A DNA stretch of 64,000 bases from Dehalococcoidia bacterium (GCA_020853755.1 JADYYG010000051.1:1-64000), one strand, 5' to 3'; positions 52,399-60,882 are shown, counted from the stretch's first letter. Numbers and translations: made by a program. The notes: generated by a model not told the origin, from the sequence alone.

Positions 52399-53049
52399 AT
52401 GCAACTCTTCCTCGACACGGCTTCGATTGATGATGTGCGGGCCGCCGCGCGCTACGGCGTCATCAGCGGGGTGACCACGAACCCGAGCCTGCTGGCGAAA
52501 GAGGGCGGCGTGAGCTACCGCCAGCGCATACAGGAGATCGCCGAAGTCATCGACGGCCCCATCTCCGCGGAGTGTGTCTCCCGCAAGGCCGATGACCTCC
52601 TGGCCGAAGCGCGCGAACTGGCCACCTGGCACCCCAACGTGGTGGTCAAGATCCCCATCGACGCGGAAGGGCTCGAAGCCATCCACCGCTGCTCGGCCGA
52701 GGGCATCCGGATTAACACCACCCTCATCTTCTCGCCGAACCAGGCACTCCTCGCCGCCCTCGCCGGCGCCGCCTTCCTCAGCCCGTTCGTCGGCCGCCTC
52801 GATGACGTGAGTTACGACGGCATGGAACTCATTCACCAGTGCGTCCAACTGGTGGAGACGCACAACCTCCCGGCGCGTGTGCTTGCGGCGAGCCTGCGCC
52901 ACCCGCTCCACGTCACCCAGGCGGCGATGGCCGGCGCGCACATCGGCACCATCCCGCCGTCGCTTATCCCGCAGATGCTGAAGCACCCGCTCACCGACAT
53001 CGGTATCGACCGCTTCCTCGCGGACGCCCGGACCGCCGGCCTGATCTGA
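52399..53049 (+). CDS. transaldolase-family protein (fructose-6-phosphate aldolase-like)
   Basis: The 216-aa protein has MQLFLDTASIDDVRAAARYG, GVTTNPSLL and the Schiff-base lysine in PNVVVKIPI. It has the short form typical of FSA/TalC: no N-terminal extension, ending in GIDRFLADARTAGLI. It transfers or cleaves dihydroxyacetone units from sugar phosphates. The ATG at 52399 fits the family. It lies alone upstream of the obg leader. Confidence 0.9.
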   Translation: MQLFLDTASIDDVRAAARYGVISGVTTNPSLLAKEGGVSYRQRIQEIAEVIDGPISAECVSRKADDLLAEARELATWHPNVVVKIPIDAEGLEAIHRCSAEGIRINTTLIFSPNQALLAALAGAAFLSPFVGRLDDVSYDGMELIHQCVQLVETHNLPARVLAASLRHPLHVTQAAMAGAHIGTIPPSLIPQMLKHPLTDIGIDRFLADARTAGLI

Positions 53050-53065
53050 CGGAGTCCCCTGTCAA

Positions 53066-53271
53066 GGCGTTGGGGATCCCTGCTGGGAGGTGTTGGGTTT
53101 CCTCCTCCGAACTGTTGGAGATCTGCCGCTGAGCCGCCTGCCGGGGAACGTCGGCCGAAGACACCCTGACTCCCAACAGGAGTTCCAATACCCGACCCAA
53201 CACCGTTTCCAACGCCCCGAAGAGCATCGGTTCAGGTTCGGAACGGGCCATTCCCCAACACTTCCAACGCC
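53066..53271 (+). other. structured leader with two alternative pairing arms upstream of obg
   Basis: GGCGTTGG (53066-53073) and GGTGTTGGGT (53089-53098) can pair, nested, with ACCCAACACC (53195-53204) and CCAACGCC (53209-53216). A second downstream copy, CCCAACAC..CCAACGCC (53254-53271), could compete for the same left arms. An inner hairpin ACTCC/GGAGT lies at 53169-53184. This gap between fsa-like and obg genes holds no coding region. Confidence 0.5.
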
Positions 53272-53327
53272 CTTACCACCGTCACCAGTTTCCCCCTCAC
53301 TGCAGCATCTGTTTCCATGGATGGAGA

Positions 53328-54587
53328 ATGCTGGACGCAATCGGAATCCAGGTGACCGGGGGAAACGGCGGCAGCGGGCTCGTCAGCTACCACCGCGAGA
53401 AGTTCGTCCCCGAAGGCGGGCCTGACGGCGGCGATGGCGGCCGTGGTGGCCGCGTGTTCCTGCGCGCCGTGGACGACATCTACACCCTCGAACAGTACCG
53501 CTCGAAGAGGAAGTTCACCGCGGGCAACGGCGGGCATGGCGGACCGAACCTGCGCACCGGCGCCCACGGCACGGACCTCTACCTCGATGTCCCGGCGGGC
53601 ACGGTCGTCCACGAGGTCGAAAGCGGAGACCTCATCGCCGACCTGGCGAAGATTGGCGACGAGGTGCTGGTAGCCCACGGCGGCCGCGGTGGCTGGGGCA
53701 ACAAGCGCTTCGCCACCTCCACGAACCAGACGCCGGGATTCTCACAGAAGGGTCAGCTCGGCGAAGAGGTCCACGTCCGCCTCGAACTCCGCCTCCTCGC
53801 CGACGTCGGGCTCATCGGGCTGCCAAACGCCGGCAAGTCGACCTTCCTCTCCGCCGTTTCGAACGCCCGCCCGAAGATCGCCAACTACCCGTTCACCACG
53901 CTCGAACCGATGCTCGGCGTCGTCAACGTCGGCTATGACCGGTTCACCCTGGCCGACCTGCCTGGCCTGGTCGAGGGTGCAAGCGAGGGGTACGGCCTGG
54001 GCTTCGAGTTTCTCAAGCACATCCGCCGCTGCCGGGTCCTCCTCCATATCATCGACAACGACTCGCCGGACCCGGTGACCGACTACGAACTGATCGAAGG
54101 CGAACTGCGGGCCTATGACCCGAAGCTCGAACAGGTCGCACGGGTCATCGCCATCAGCAAGGCCGACATCGACGAGGAGCACGCGAGGCATTCGGCCGAT
54201 GCCCTCGAAGCGCACGTTGGCCAGCCGGTGCGGGTTATCTCGTCGGAGCTGGAGATTGGCACGGATGCGCTGCTGGCGGAGTTGATGGCCATGGTTCGCG
54301 CGGAGAAGGAGAAGGCGCCGGAGGACACGAGTGAAGAAATTCCGGTCCTCCGCCCGGCTTCGGAAGAGCGTTTCAGCGTGTACCGCGACGACGACGGACG
54401 GTTCGTCATCGAGGGTTACAGGGCCGTTTCGTTCGTGAACATGATGGATACAGAGATGCCCGGCGCCTACGACGAGATCCTGCGCCGGCTGGAACGCTGG
54501 GGCATCGCCAAGGTGCTCCGCCGCGAGGGCATCCAGCCCGGCGACACGATGGTCTTCGGCGAGACAGAGGTGGAGTGGGACGCCTGA
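53328..54587 (+). CDS. obg: GTPase Obg
   Basis: The 419-aa essential GTPase has an N-terminal Obg glycine-rich fold (GGNGGSGLVSYHREKFVPEGG), a GTPase domain with the P-loop LPNAGKST, DLPGLVEGAS and ISKAD, and a C-terminal OCT domain (RFSVYRDDDGRFVIEG). It acts in 50S assembly and stress response. The ATG at 53328 has GGATGGAG upstream. It lies just after a structured leader. Confidence 0.96.
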   Translation: MLDAIGIQVTGGNGGSGLVSYHREKFVPEGGPDGGDGGRGGRVFLRAVDDIYTLEQYRSKRKFTAGNGGHGGPNLRTGAHGTDLYLDVPAGTVVHEVESGDLIADLAKIGDEVLVAHGGRGGWGNKRFATSTNQTPGFSQKGQLGEEVHVRLELRLLADVGLIGLPNAGKSTFLSAVSNARPKIANYPFTTLEPMLGVVNVGYDRFTLADLPGLVEGASEGYGLGFEFLKHIRRCRVLLHIIDNDSPDPVTDYELIEGELRAYDPKLEQVARVIAISKADIDEEHARHSADALEAHVGQPVRVISSELEIGTDALLAELMAMVRAEKEKAPEDTSEEIPVLRPASEERFSVYRDDDGRFVIEGYRAVSFVNMMDTEMPGAYDEILRRLERWGIAKVLRREGIQPGDTMVFGETEVEWDA

Positions 54588-54605
54588 GGGCTACAGGCAC
54601 TCTGA

Positions 54606-54611
54606 TACGAT
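54606..54611 (+). promoter_or_regulatory. -10 element of the leaderless VapB-like gene
   Basis: TACGAT lies 6 nt before the ATG at 54618, with no Shine-Dalgarno. Confidence 0.5.
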
Positions 54612-54617
54612 GAACCC

Positions 54618-54845
54618 ATGAAAACCACGGTTCGCCTCCGCCGCCGCGTTAATTCGGCACACCTCGACGTTCCGGAACTTGAGCAGTTCATCGGCAAGGA
54701 AGTCGAAATCGTGGTTACCGAGGTTGCGCCGGCTGTGACGGACAGTCCGGCTACGGACCGGTTCCCGCTCCGCGGCACCGTCCTCCGATTCGATGACCCG
54801 GATGGCCCGGCAGTCCCAGAGGAGGACTGGGAAGCGCTGACGTGA
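54618..54845 (+). CDS. antitoxin of a PIN toxin pair
   Basis: The 75-aa protein precedes and overlaps a PIN-domain toxin by a GTGA junction. It starts MKTTVRLRRRVNSAHLDVPE and has an acidic C-terminus (RFDDPDGPAVPEEDWEALT) that could occupy the toxin's active site. The N-terminal part is short for an AbrB or RHH fold and the family is unclear, but the gene order is typical of VapBC. Confidence 0.75.
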   Translation: MKTTVRLRRRVNSAHLDVPELEQFIGKEVEIVVTEVAPAVTDSPATDRFPLRGTVLRFDDPDGPAVPEEDWEALT

Positions 54846-55240
54846 TCCTCCTCGACACACAGGTGTGGGTGTGGTGGGTATCTCAGTCCGACCGGATCCG
54901 GGGTCCAATCCAGCACCTGCTTGAGCGGTCTGTGGGTGACGGCCTTGCAGTTTCCTGGTTTTCGGCGTGGGAAGTCGCCAAGAAAACCAGCCTGGGAAAG
55001 CTAGAGTTGGGGCTGGACCCTGATCTCTGGCTCGACCTCGCCATTCACGGCCCGGGGGTTCGTATGGTCGATGTCACGGGGGAGATCCTCTTGGAATCGA
55101 CCCGTCTTCCGGGTTCTTTCCACAGAGACCCTGCTGACCAGATCATCGTGGCTTCTGCACGCATCCTGGACATTCCCATCGTGACGACGGATGAGCGCAT
55201 CGTGGCCTATCCCCATGTTCGCAAGGCCACCACGGTTTGA
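54842..55240 (+). CDS. vapC: PIN-domain toxin (VapC-like ribonuclease)
   Basis: The 132-aa PIN domain has LLDTQVWVWW (first Asp), SAWEVAKKTSLGKLEL (conserved Glu), RDPADQIIVASA (Asp) and IVTTDERI (last Asp). These acidic residues coordinate Mg2+ for RNA cleavage, as in VapC toxins that cut tRNA or 23S rRNA. The start GTG at 54842 overlaps the antitoxin. Confidence 0.9.
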   Translation: MILLDTQVWVWWVSQSDRIRGPIQHLLERSVGDGLAVSWFSAWEVAKKTSLGKLELGLDPDLWLDLAIHGPGVRMVDVTGEILLESTRLPGSFHRDPADQIIVASARILDIPIVTTDERIVAYPHVRKATTV

Positions 55241-55364
55241 CATCCATAGGCCAACTGCGGGAGTGCTTCGCGTCGATACGCCCGGGCCACCGCGCTCCCC
55301 AACAATGGATGCCCTCGTGATTGCAGGTTGCTATAGACGATGCCGTAGTAGTGCTGGCCGGTTC

Positions 55365-56411
55365 TCAGATCCCGTTCAGTTCAACTGCGCGGCCGGTCCA
55401 CGGGCGGATATCCCCGATGCGGAGCGCCTCCGGGATCGCCGCGGCAACCTCGTCGGCGTCATCGGGCGAAACCATGAGGACGAGCCCGATGCCCATGTTG
55501 AACACTTCGTACATCTCTTCGCTGCTGATTTCCCCGCGCTGCTGGATGAGCTGGAAGATCGGCAGTACCGGCCAGGTCGCGGTCTCGAAGTGGGCGGTGA
55601 CCCCCTCCGGCAGGATGCGCGGGACGTTTTCGACGTAGCCGCCGCCGGTGATGTGGGCCATCCCGTGAACCCTGTCCAGCACCGGCGCCACCTGCCGGTA
55701 GTACGGCCGGTGCGTTTCGAGCAGGCACTCCTCGATCGACCGTCCGGCGAGCACGGCGGGCTTCTCAGCGATGCGGCGGCGCGTCTCTTCCATGGGTTCG
55801 CCATTGCAGATATCCAGCGCCTTGCGGGCGAGGGAGAAGCCGTTCGTGTGCAGCCCCGAACTGGGGATGCCGAACAACACGTCGCCCGGCGCCACCTTCG
55901 AACCGTCGATCACGCGGTCCCGTTCGACCACGCCGACGATGAATCCGGCAAGGTCGAATTCGCCCGGCGGGTAGACGTCGGGCATGTCGGCTGTTTCGCC
56001 GCCGAGGAGGGCGCAGTTGTTCTCGGCGCAGGCGCGGGCCACCCCTTCGACGAGCGCGTGCTTCTGGTCGTTGGTCAGGCCGTTGCCGGCGATGTAATCG
56101 AGGAAGAAGAGCGGCTCGGCGCCGCAGGCCATGATGTCGTTCACGCTGTGGCCGAGGATGTCCGGCCCGCAGAGGTCGAGGCGGTTCGCCGCGAGGTGGA
56201 GGCGAACCTTGGTGCCGATGCCGTCGGCGCTCGCCGAGAGCACCGGGTCGCGGTACTTCTCGCCCAGGCGGAAGAGGCCGCTGAAGGGGCCGGCGTCGCT
56301 CAGCACTTCGGGCCGGCGCGCCTGCGCGAGGATGCCGGGAAGCGTCCGGGCGAACTTGCTCCGCGCGGCGATGTCTACGCCGGCGGCGGCGTACTGCCTC
56401 TGTTCGGTCAC
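55365..56411 (-). CDS. purM: phosphoribosylformylglycinamidine cyclo-ligase
   Basis: The 348-aa AIR synthetase has SASADGIGTKVRLHL, SVNDIMACGAEPLFFLDYIA, GGETADMPDVYPPGEFDLAG and GITGGGYVENVPRILP-type blocks. It closes the imidazole ring in de novo purine synthesis. GTG start at 56411. Divergent from sufE, with no other pur genes nearby. Confidence 0.96.
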   Translation of the reverse strand: MTEQRQYAAAGVDIAARSKFARTLPGILAQARRPEVLSDAGPFSGLFRLGEKYRDPVLSASADGIGTKVRLHLAANRLDLCGPDILGHSVNDIMACGAEPLFFLDYIAGNGLTNDQKHALVEGVARACAENNCALLGGETADMPDVYPPGEFDLAGFIVGVVERDRVIDGSKVAPGDVLFGIPSSGLHTNGFSLARKALDICNGEPMEETRRRIAEKPAVLAGRSIEECLLETHRPYYRQVAPVLDRVHGMAHITGGGYVENVPRILPEGVTAHFETATWPVLPIFQLIQQRGEISSEEMYEVFNMGIGLVLMVSPDDADEVAAAIPEALRIGDIRPWTGRAVELNGI

Positions 56412-56490
56412 AGGAGAAGCTTGGGCCAGAACCGGGCAAGGGAACAGCGCCGCCAGCCTGCGGGTTGACGTTCACCGGGGTTTGATGTGC

Positions 56491-56496
56491 CACAAT
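56491..56496 (+). promoter_or_regulatory. -10-like element 6 nt before sufE
   Basis: CACAAT ends 6 nt before the ATG at 56503; TTGACG (56465-56470) lies 20 bp upstream. The spacing is long, but the leaderless geometry matches other genes in the window. Confidence 0.35.
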
Positions 56497-56502
56497 GAAT
56501 CT

Positions 56503-56976
56503 ATGTCTGCACTCCCGCTCCCACCGCTCCTCGATCGCATCGTCAACGATTTCCAGTTCGCCGAACGAATGGAGCGGATCGACATGCTCATCGAGTTCGC
56601 CGACCGCTTCGAGGAAGTGCCAGTGTGGGTAGCCGAGCGGCCGTTTTCGGAAGAGCACCACGTGCAGAAGTGCGAATCAGACGCCTACGTCTGGGCGGAA
56701 GACCAGGAAGACGGCACGCTCAAGTTCTACTTCGCCGTCGAAAACCCCCAGGGCATCAGCGCCAAGGCGTGGTCCGTGATCATGGACGAAACGCTCTCCG
56801 GGCAGCCGCTCGAAGTGGTGGCCGCGACCCCCTGCGACGTGGTGTTCACCGTCTTCGGCAAGGAAGTTTCGATGGGCAAGGGCATGGGCCTGATGGGCAT
56901 CACCGACATGGTGACGACGTACGCACGCCAGCGCCTAAAGGCCCAGGGCAAGCCCATCCCGGTCAACTGCGACTGA
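56503..56976 (+). CDS. sufE: SufE family Fe-S assembly protein
   Basis: The 157-aa protein has the SufE layout: IVNDFQFAERMERIDMLIEFADRF at the start, the reactive Cys in HHVQKCESDAYVW (in place of GCQS), and GMGLMGITDMVTTYARQRLK near the end. SufE accepts sulfur from the SufS desulfurase. Neither sufS nor the sufBCD genes are nearby. Confidence 0.9.
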   Translation: MSALPLPPLLDRIVNDFQFAERMERIDMLIEFADRFEEVPVWVAERPFSEEHHVQKCESDAYVWAEDQEDGTLKFYFAVENPQGISAKAWSVIMDETLSGQPLEVVAATPCDVVFTVFGKEVSMGKGMGLMGITDMVTTYARQRLKAQGKPIPVNCD

Positions 56977-57618
56977 CCGCGCCACCCCCCCCGGTAGGTG
57001 CGAGGCACTGCCCTCGCACATCGGTGTGGGTGGGGTGGCGGCGAATGGCGAACGGCCGGTGTCATGCATGCCGCGATCGGCGCACGGTGAACGGCGGGTG
57101 TAACGGCCAACGTGCTACCCGGATGGCGGCCAACCGGCCAACGACGTTTCGGTAGGTGCGAGGCACCGCCCTCGCACATCGGTGTGGGTGATTTGGTGTC
57201 CCGACGCCCACCATTTCGTGGTTCACGGCAATTCGTGCGGGGACGGTGGGGGTCCAACCGCGAACTGCGGTTCGGGCGGGTATCCATGGCATGCCGCGAA
57301 TGGGGAACGGCGAACGGCGGTGGCAACGGTCAATGTGCGGGGACGGTGCCCCGCACCTACCGGCTGGCCGACACCGTCGTTTCGGGCCGGTGCCATGCAT
57401 GCCGTGAACGGGGAACGGCGGGTGCAATGCCAATGTGCGGGGACGGTGCCCCGCACCTGCCGGGTGCCACACCAACCACGTTTTGGCGCGAATTCACACA
57501 CGTCGTAAACATCGAACGGTGGGTGCGGCGGCCAATGTGCGGGGGCGGTGCCCCGCACCTACCGGGGTGGCGGCCAACGACGTTTCGGGCCGGTATCACG
57601 CATGAACACAAATGTTCG
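56977..57618. repeat. palindromic intergenic repeat array (five hairpin copies)
   Basis: Five 22-nt hairpins lie at 56998-57019, 57156-57177, 57335-57356, 57435-57456 and 57537-57558. The first two read GTGCGAGG..CCTCGCAC, the last three GTGCGGGG..CCCCGCAC in the opposite orientation. The stem therefore shows a compensatory A-T to G-C change. Flanks such as GAACGGCGGGTG and ATGCATGCCG also repeat, giving units of about 100-180 bp. No gene is supported. Confidence 0.85.
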
Positions 57619-57648
57619 TTGACGCCCCCGCCGCGCTGCCCCTAGCAT
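57619..57648 (+). promoter_or_regulatory. promoter of pyrG
   Basis: TTGACG (57619-57624) and TAGCAT (57643-57648) are separated by 18 bp. The predicted start is about 23 nt before the pyrG ATG. Confidence 0.65.
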
Positions 57649-57678
57649 TGGTTGAGCAACGACGGAACGCGGGAGGCC

Positions 57679-59355
57679 ATGCCAAAGTTCATCTTCGTAA
57701 CCGGTGGCGTGGTCAGTTCGGTTGGCAAGGGCATTACCACAGCCAGCCTCGGCAGAATCCTCAAATCGCGCGGCATCTCCGTCTCCATCCAGAAGCTCGA
57801 CCCTTACCTCAACGTCGACCCCGGCACGATGTCGCCGTACCAGCACGGCGAAGTCTTCGTCACTGTCGACGGCGCCGAAACCGACCTGGACCTTGGCCAC
57901 TACGAGCGGTTCATCGACCAGGACCTGACGTCGGCCTCGTCGATCACCTCGGGCCAGGTCTACCAGAGCGTGCTCGAACGGGAGCGCCGCGGGGACTACC
58001 TCGGCGGCACCATCCAGCAGGTCCCTCACCTCACAAACGAGATCAAGAGCCGCATCTACCACGTGGCCGAAACCACCGGCGCCGAAGTCGTCATCTGCGA
58101 GGTTGGCGGCACCGTCGGCGACATCGAAGGCGAGACCTTCATCGAGTCGATTCGCCAGATTCGCCACGAGCAGCCGCGCGACACCGTCCTCAGCGTCCAT
58201 GTCACCTTCCTCCCGATGATCGGCGCGACCAGCGAACTGAAGACGAAGCCGACCCAGCACTCGGTGCGAGAACTGCGCTCGAAGGGCATCCAGCCCGACG
58301 TCATCCTCCTCCGCAGCGACCACCCGGTAAGCCGCGACATCTCGGAGAAGGTGGCGCTCTTCTGCGACGTCGAGCCGCGCGCCGTCATCCCGATGGAGAC
58401 GGTTTCCTCGATCTACGAGGTCCCGCTGCTGCTCGAAGAGCGCGGCCTGGGCGACTACGTGATCGAGCGACTCGGCCTCCACGGAGGGCGTGACCTTTCC
58501 GAATGGCGCGAGATGGTGCGCCGGCTCAAGCACCCATCGGGCAGCGTCGAGGTCGCCGTCGTTGGCAAGTACGTGGAACTGCACGACGCCTACATGTCGG
58601 TGAAGGAATCGCTCGCCCATGCGGGCATTGCAAACGATGTGGACGTCGATATCCGCTGGATCCACGCCGAGACGCTGGAGTCGCGCCCTGCGGCCGAAGT
58701 GCTCGCCGGCGTGAGCGGCATCATCGTCCCCGGCGGCTTCGGCGAACGCGGCTGGGAAGGCAAGGTGGCGGCTGCCCGCTGGGCCCGCGAGAACAACATC
58801 CCCTACCTCGGCCTCTGCCTTGGGATGCAGGTGATGGTCACCGAGTTCGCGCGCAACGTCTGCGGCCTCGAAGGCGCGAACACGACGGAGATCGACCCGG
58901 AGTCGCCTTACCCGGTTATCAGCCTGCTCGACGAACAGCAGGGCGTCACGAGCAAGGGCGGCACGATGCGCCTCGGGGCCTACCCCTGCAAGCTCGTGCC
59001 CGGTTCGCTGGCGGCGGAGGCGTACGGCACGGACCTGGTGAGCGAACGCCACCGCCACCGCTGGGAGTTCAACAACGCGTTCCGGCCCGTGCTCGAGCAG
59101 CACGGCCTGCGCGCGAGCGGCTCTTCGCCGGACGGCAGCCTCGTCGAGATCTCGGAGATCAGCGGGCACCCGTTCATGCTCGGCACCCAGTTCCACCCGG
59201 AGCTGCAGAGCCGCCCGAACCGGCCGCACCCGCTTTTCCGGGAGTTCGTGGCAGCGGCGAAACGGCAGGCAGGCGCCGCCCCGGCGGGCCTCGTCGGTTC
59301 GGCCCCCGCCCCGCACGCTGACTCCCGGCCGTTAACCTTCCCTTCTCCCAGGTAA
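57679..59355 (+). CDS. pyrG: CTP synthase
   Basis: The 558-aa protein has the synthetase domain (KFIFVTGGVVSSVGKGITTASLG at the start, EVGGTVGDIEG) and a C-terminal glutamine amidotransferase with nucleophile Cys in LGLCLGMQVMV and the His/Glu pair in TQFHPELQSRP. It makes CTP from UTP, ATP and glutamine. A GGGAGG lies close to the ATG at 57679; an in-frame TTG at 57652 is an alternative. Confidence 0.97.
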   Translation: MPKFIFVTGGVVSSVGKGITTASLGRILKSRGISVSIQKLDPYLNVDPGTMSPYQHGEVFVTVDGAETDLDLGHYERFIDQDLTSASSITSGQVYQSVLERERRGDYLGGTIQQVPHLTNEIKSRIYHVAETTGAEVVICEVGGTVGDIEGETFIESIRQIRHEQPRDTVLSVHVTFLPMIGATSELKTKPTQHSVRELRSKGIQPDVILLRSDHPVSRDISEKVALFCDVEPRAVIPMETVSSIYEVPLLLEERGLGDYVIERLGLHGGRDLSEWREMVRRLKHPSGSVEVAVVGKYVELHDAYMSVKESLAHAGIANDVDVDIRWIHAETLESRPAAEVLAGVSGIIVPGGFGERGWEGKVAAARWARENNIPYLGLCLGMQVMVTEFARNVCGLEGANTTEIDPESPYPVISLLDEQQGVTSKGGTMRLGAYPCKLVPGSLAAEAYGTDLVSERHRHRWEFNNAFRPVLEQHGLRASGSSPDGSLVEISEISGHPFMLGTQFHPELQSRPNRPHPLFREFVAAAKRQAGAAPAGLVGSAPAPHADSRPLTFPSPR

Positions 59356-59386
59356 ACGAGCGCGCTCCGGATCCTCCGGGACGTGG

Positions 59387-59392
59387 TATCTT
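59387..59392 (+). promoter_or_regulatory. -10 of the second riboswitch transcript
   Basis: TATCTT lies so that transcription would begin at about 59399, at the 5' strand of the aptamer. A clear -35 is not seen. Confidence 0.45.
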
Positions 59393-59396
59393 ATGT

Positions 59397-59516
59397 GTGC
59401 CGAGTTCCCTCAGCCGAGGGAAGCGGGGGACCCAACTAACTGGGGTGCATCCTTCTCCGGAAGGAAGGCGACTTCCGACGCCTAACCCGTCAGCTAACCC
59501 CGCAGGCGTTCGGAGG
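59397..59516 (+). ncRNA. c-di-AMP (ydaO-yuaA) riboswitch
   Basis: The conserved ydaO-class blocks appear in order: GTGCCGAGTTCCC, GCGGGGGACCCA, TGGGGTGCATCC, GGCGACTTCC, ACCCGTCAGCTAACCCCGC, then GGCGT closing P1 with the 5' GTGCC. A possible switching hairpin follows (GGAGG at about 59512 with CCTCC at about 59532). It lies 82 nt before the start of the next gene. Confidence 0.9.
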
Positions 59517-59597
59517 AAGCACGATCCGGTGCCTCCTCATGGCCCTTTGCCGCGCGGGTGTTTCGCGTCCGGCGGCCCAAGGAATGGAGGTTCCTTC

Positions 59598-60071
59598 ATG
59601 CGATACGCCATCGCCCCATCCGTACTGCCCCAGGTCAGCACCATCAGCCGCCGCGCAAGCCTCGATCGGACGGAGATCGCCGAAGCCGCGACCCGCCTGC
59701 GCTCGTGGGCGCTCATCACCGGCGAACGCCTCACCGGCCTGCCCTTCCTCCGCATCTCGGGCGAACTGTACTGCGAAGTCCACATCCCGGTGGCCGGCAA
59801 GGTCCGGCCGCATCCCGAGACGGGCGTCTCCCTGGAAGTTGGCCAGGGCGGCCCCGCGGTAGCGGTTCGCACCGTCCGCTTCGAAGAACTCCGCGCCGTG
59901 ATGGCCGAACTCGGCGGAGAGATCGCCATCGATTGCGGGCTCGCCGGGCCGGTCGAGTTCCACCCGGCCTCGGCCGAGTTCCTCCAGGGCACCCTCGTCT
60001 GGCCGGTCCACCGGCCGATGCGGGTTTCGACACCCGTAGGCGCGCTGCAGTTGGTGGAGGTCGGCGCCTGA
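59598..60071 (+). CDS. hypothetical protein under c-di-AMP riboswitch control
   Basis: The 157-aa soluble protein has an alternating alpha/beta pattern (LITGERLTGLPFLRISGELYC, VAVRTVRFEELRAVMAELGGE, RPMRVSTPVGALQLVEVG). It resembles GyrI-like ligand-binding modules only loosely. I do not recognise the family. The start has GGAGG 8 nt upstream. The riboswitch leader and the cytidylate-kinase-like gene 16 bp downstream suggest one transcript. Confidence 0.7.
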   Translation: MRYAIAPSVLPQVSTISRRASLDRTEIAEAATRLRSWALITGERLTGLPFLRISGELYCEVHIPVAGKVRPHPETGVSLEVGQGGPAVAVRTVRFEELRAVMAELGGEIAIDCGLAGPVEFHPASAEFLQGTLVWPVHRPMRVSTPVGALQLVEVGA

Positions 60072-60087
60072 CGCGCCGGGGACGCCG

Positions 60088-60756
60088 ATGGAGACTCGCG
60101 TCATCACCGTTGCCCGCCAGGTCGGCGCGCTGGGCGAAGAAGTCGCCCGCATCGTCGCCGATGAGCTGAAGTTCCACCTCCTGGACTACCGCGTTGTGCA
60201 GGCGGCCGCCGAAGAGGCCGGCGTCTCGGCCGAGACCGTGGCCGATGCCGAGCACAAGCCCTCGTTCTTCACCCGCGTCATCGAATCGCTGGCGAGGAAC
60301 CCGAGCACGCAATCCACCGGTGTCTGGATGGAACCGCTGAGCATGGCGGCCACGCCCCTCCTCACCTCCAGCGACTACCGTGAGATGGTCGCCCAGGTGG
60401 TTGAGGACTTCGCGCAACGGGGTGACGTCGTCATCCTCGGCCACGGCGCCCAGTTCACGCTGGCGCACCACCCGGACACGCTGCGGGTGCTCGTCACCGG
60501 CAACGTCGATGCCCGGAAGCGCCGGGTGATGGCGGGCATGGTCTGTTCCGAAGAGCAGGCCGCCGAAGTCGTCGCCCGGACCGACAGCGAACGCTCCGGC
60601 TACTGTCGCCAGTTCTTCCATGCCGACTGGCTATCGGCCGCGCAGTACGACCTCTGCGTGAACACCGACCACATGAACCCCGCGCAGGCGGCCCAGGTCA
60701 TCCTTGGCGCTGTTGCAGCCCGCGCGGGACGTCCTCTGGCGGCCGCCACCGTGTAA
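60088..60756 (+). CDS. cytidylate-kinase-like P-loop protein
   Basis: The 222-aa protein starts METRVITVARQVGALGEEVARIVA, the Cmk-like family (AAA_33/cytidylate kinase 2) in which a GxxGxGKS-like loop is replaced by a variant RQVGALGEE. Arg-rich blocks (TGNVDARKRRVMAG) follow. The altered P-loop may reduce kinase activity. It follows the riboswitch-controlled gene by 16 bp, so its expression is likely c-di-AMP dependent. Confidence 0.75.
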   Translation: METRVITVARQVGALGEEVARIVADELKFHLLDYRVVQAAAEEAGVSAETVADAEHKPSFFTRVIESLARNPSTQSTGVWMEPLSMAATPLLTSSDYREMVAQVVEDFAQRGDVVILGHGAQFTLAHHPDTLRVLVTGNVDARKRRVMAGMVCSEEQAAEVVARTDSERSGYCRQFFHADWLSAAQYDLCVNTDHMNPAQAAQVILGAVAARAGRPLAAATV

Positions 60757-60796
60757 CCAGCGGACAGCCGCTCTCAAGAGCCTTTCCTTTCTCCTG

Positions 60797-60840
60797 CCGG
60801 GGCCGCGATAGGACGCTATCGCGGCCCCGGCCCCTTTCTG
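60797..60840 (+). terminator. intrinsic terminator of the c-di-AMP-regulated operon
   Basis: A perfect 15-bp stem (CCGGGGCCGCGATAG with CTATCGCGGCCCCGG, 60797-60830) with a 4-nt loop is followed by CCCCTTTCTG. It lies 41 bp past the kinase-like gene stop. Confidence 0.8.
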
Positions 60841-60882
60841 CAGGTTCGTCCAGAACGCGCCGCTGCCGGACAATGCTGCCTC

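Noticed and set aside
56977..57618. CRISPR-like spaced repeats
   Set aside because: The repeats are 22-nt perfect hairpins of two types in mixed orientation with irregular spacing (100-179 bp) and repeated flanks. There are no uniform spacers and no cas genes.
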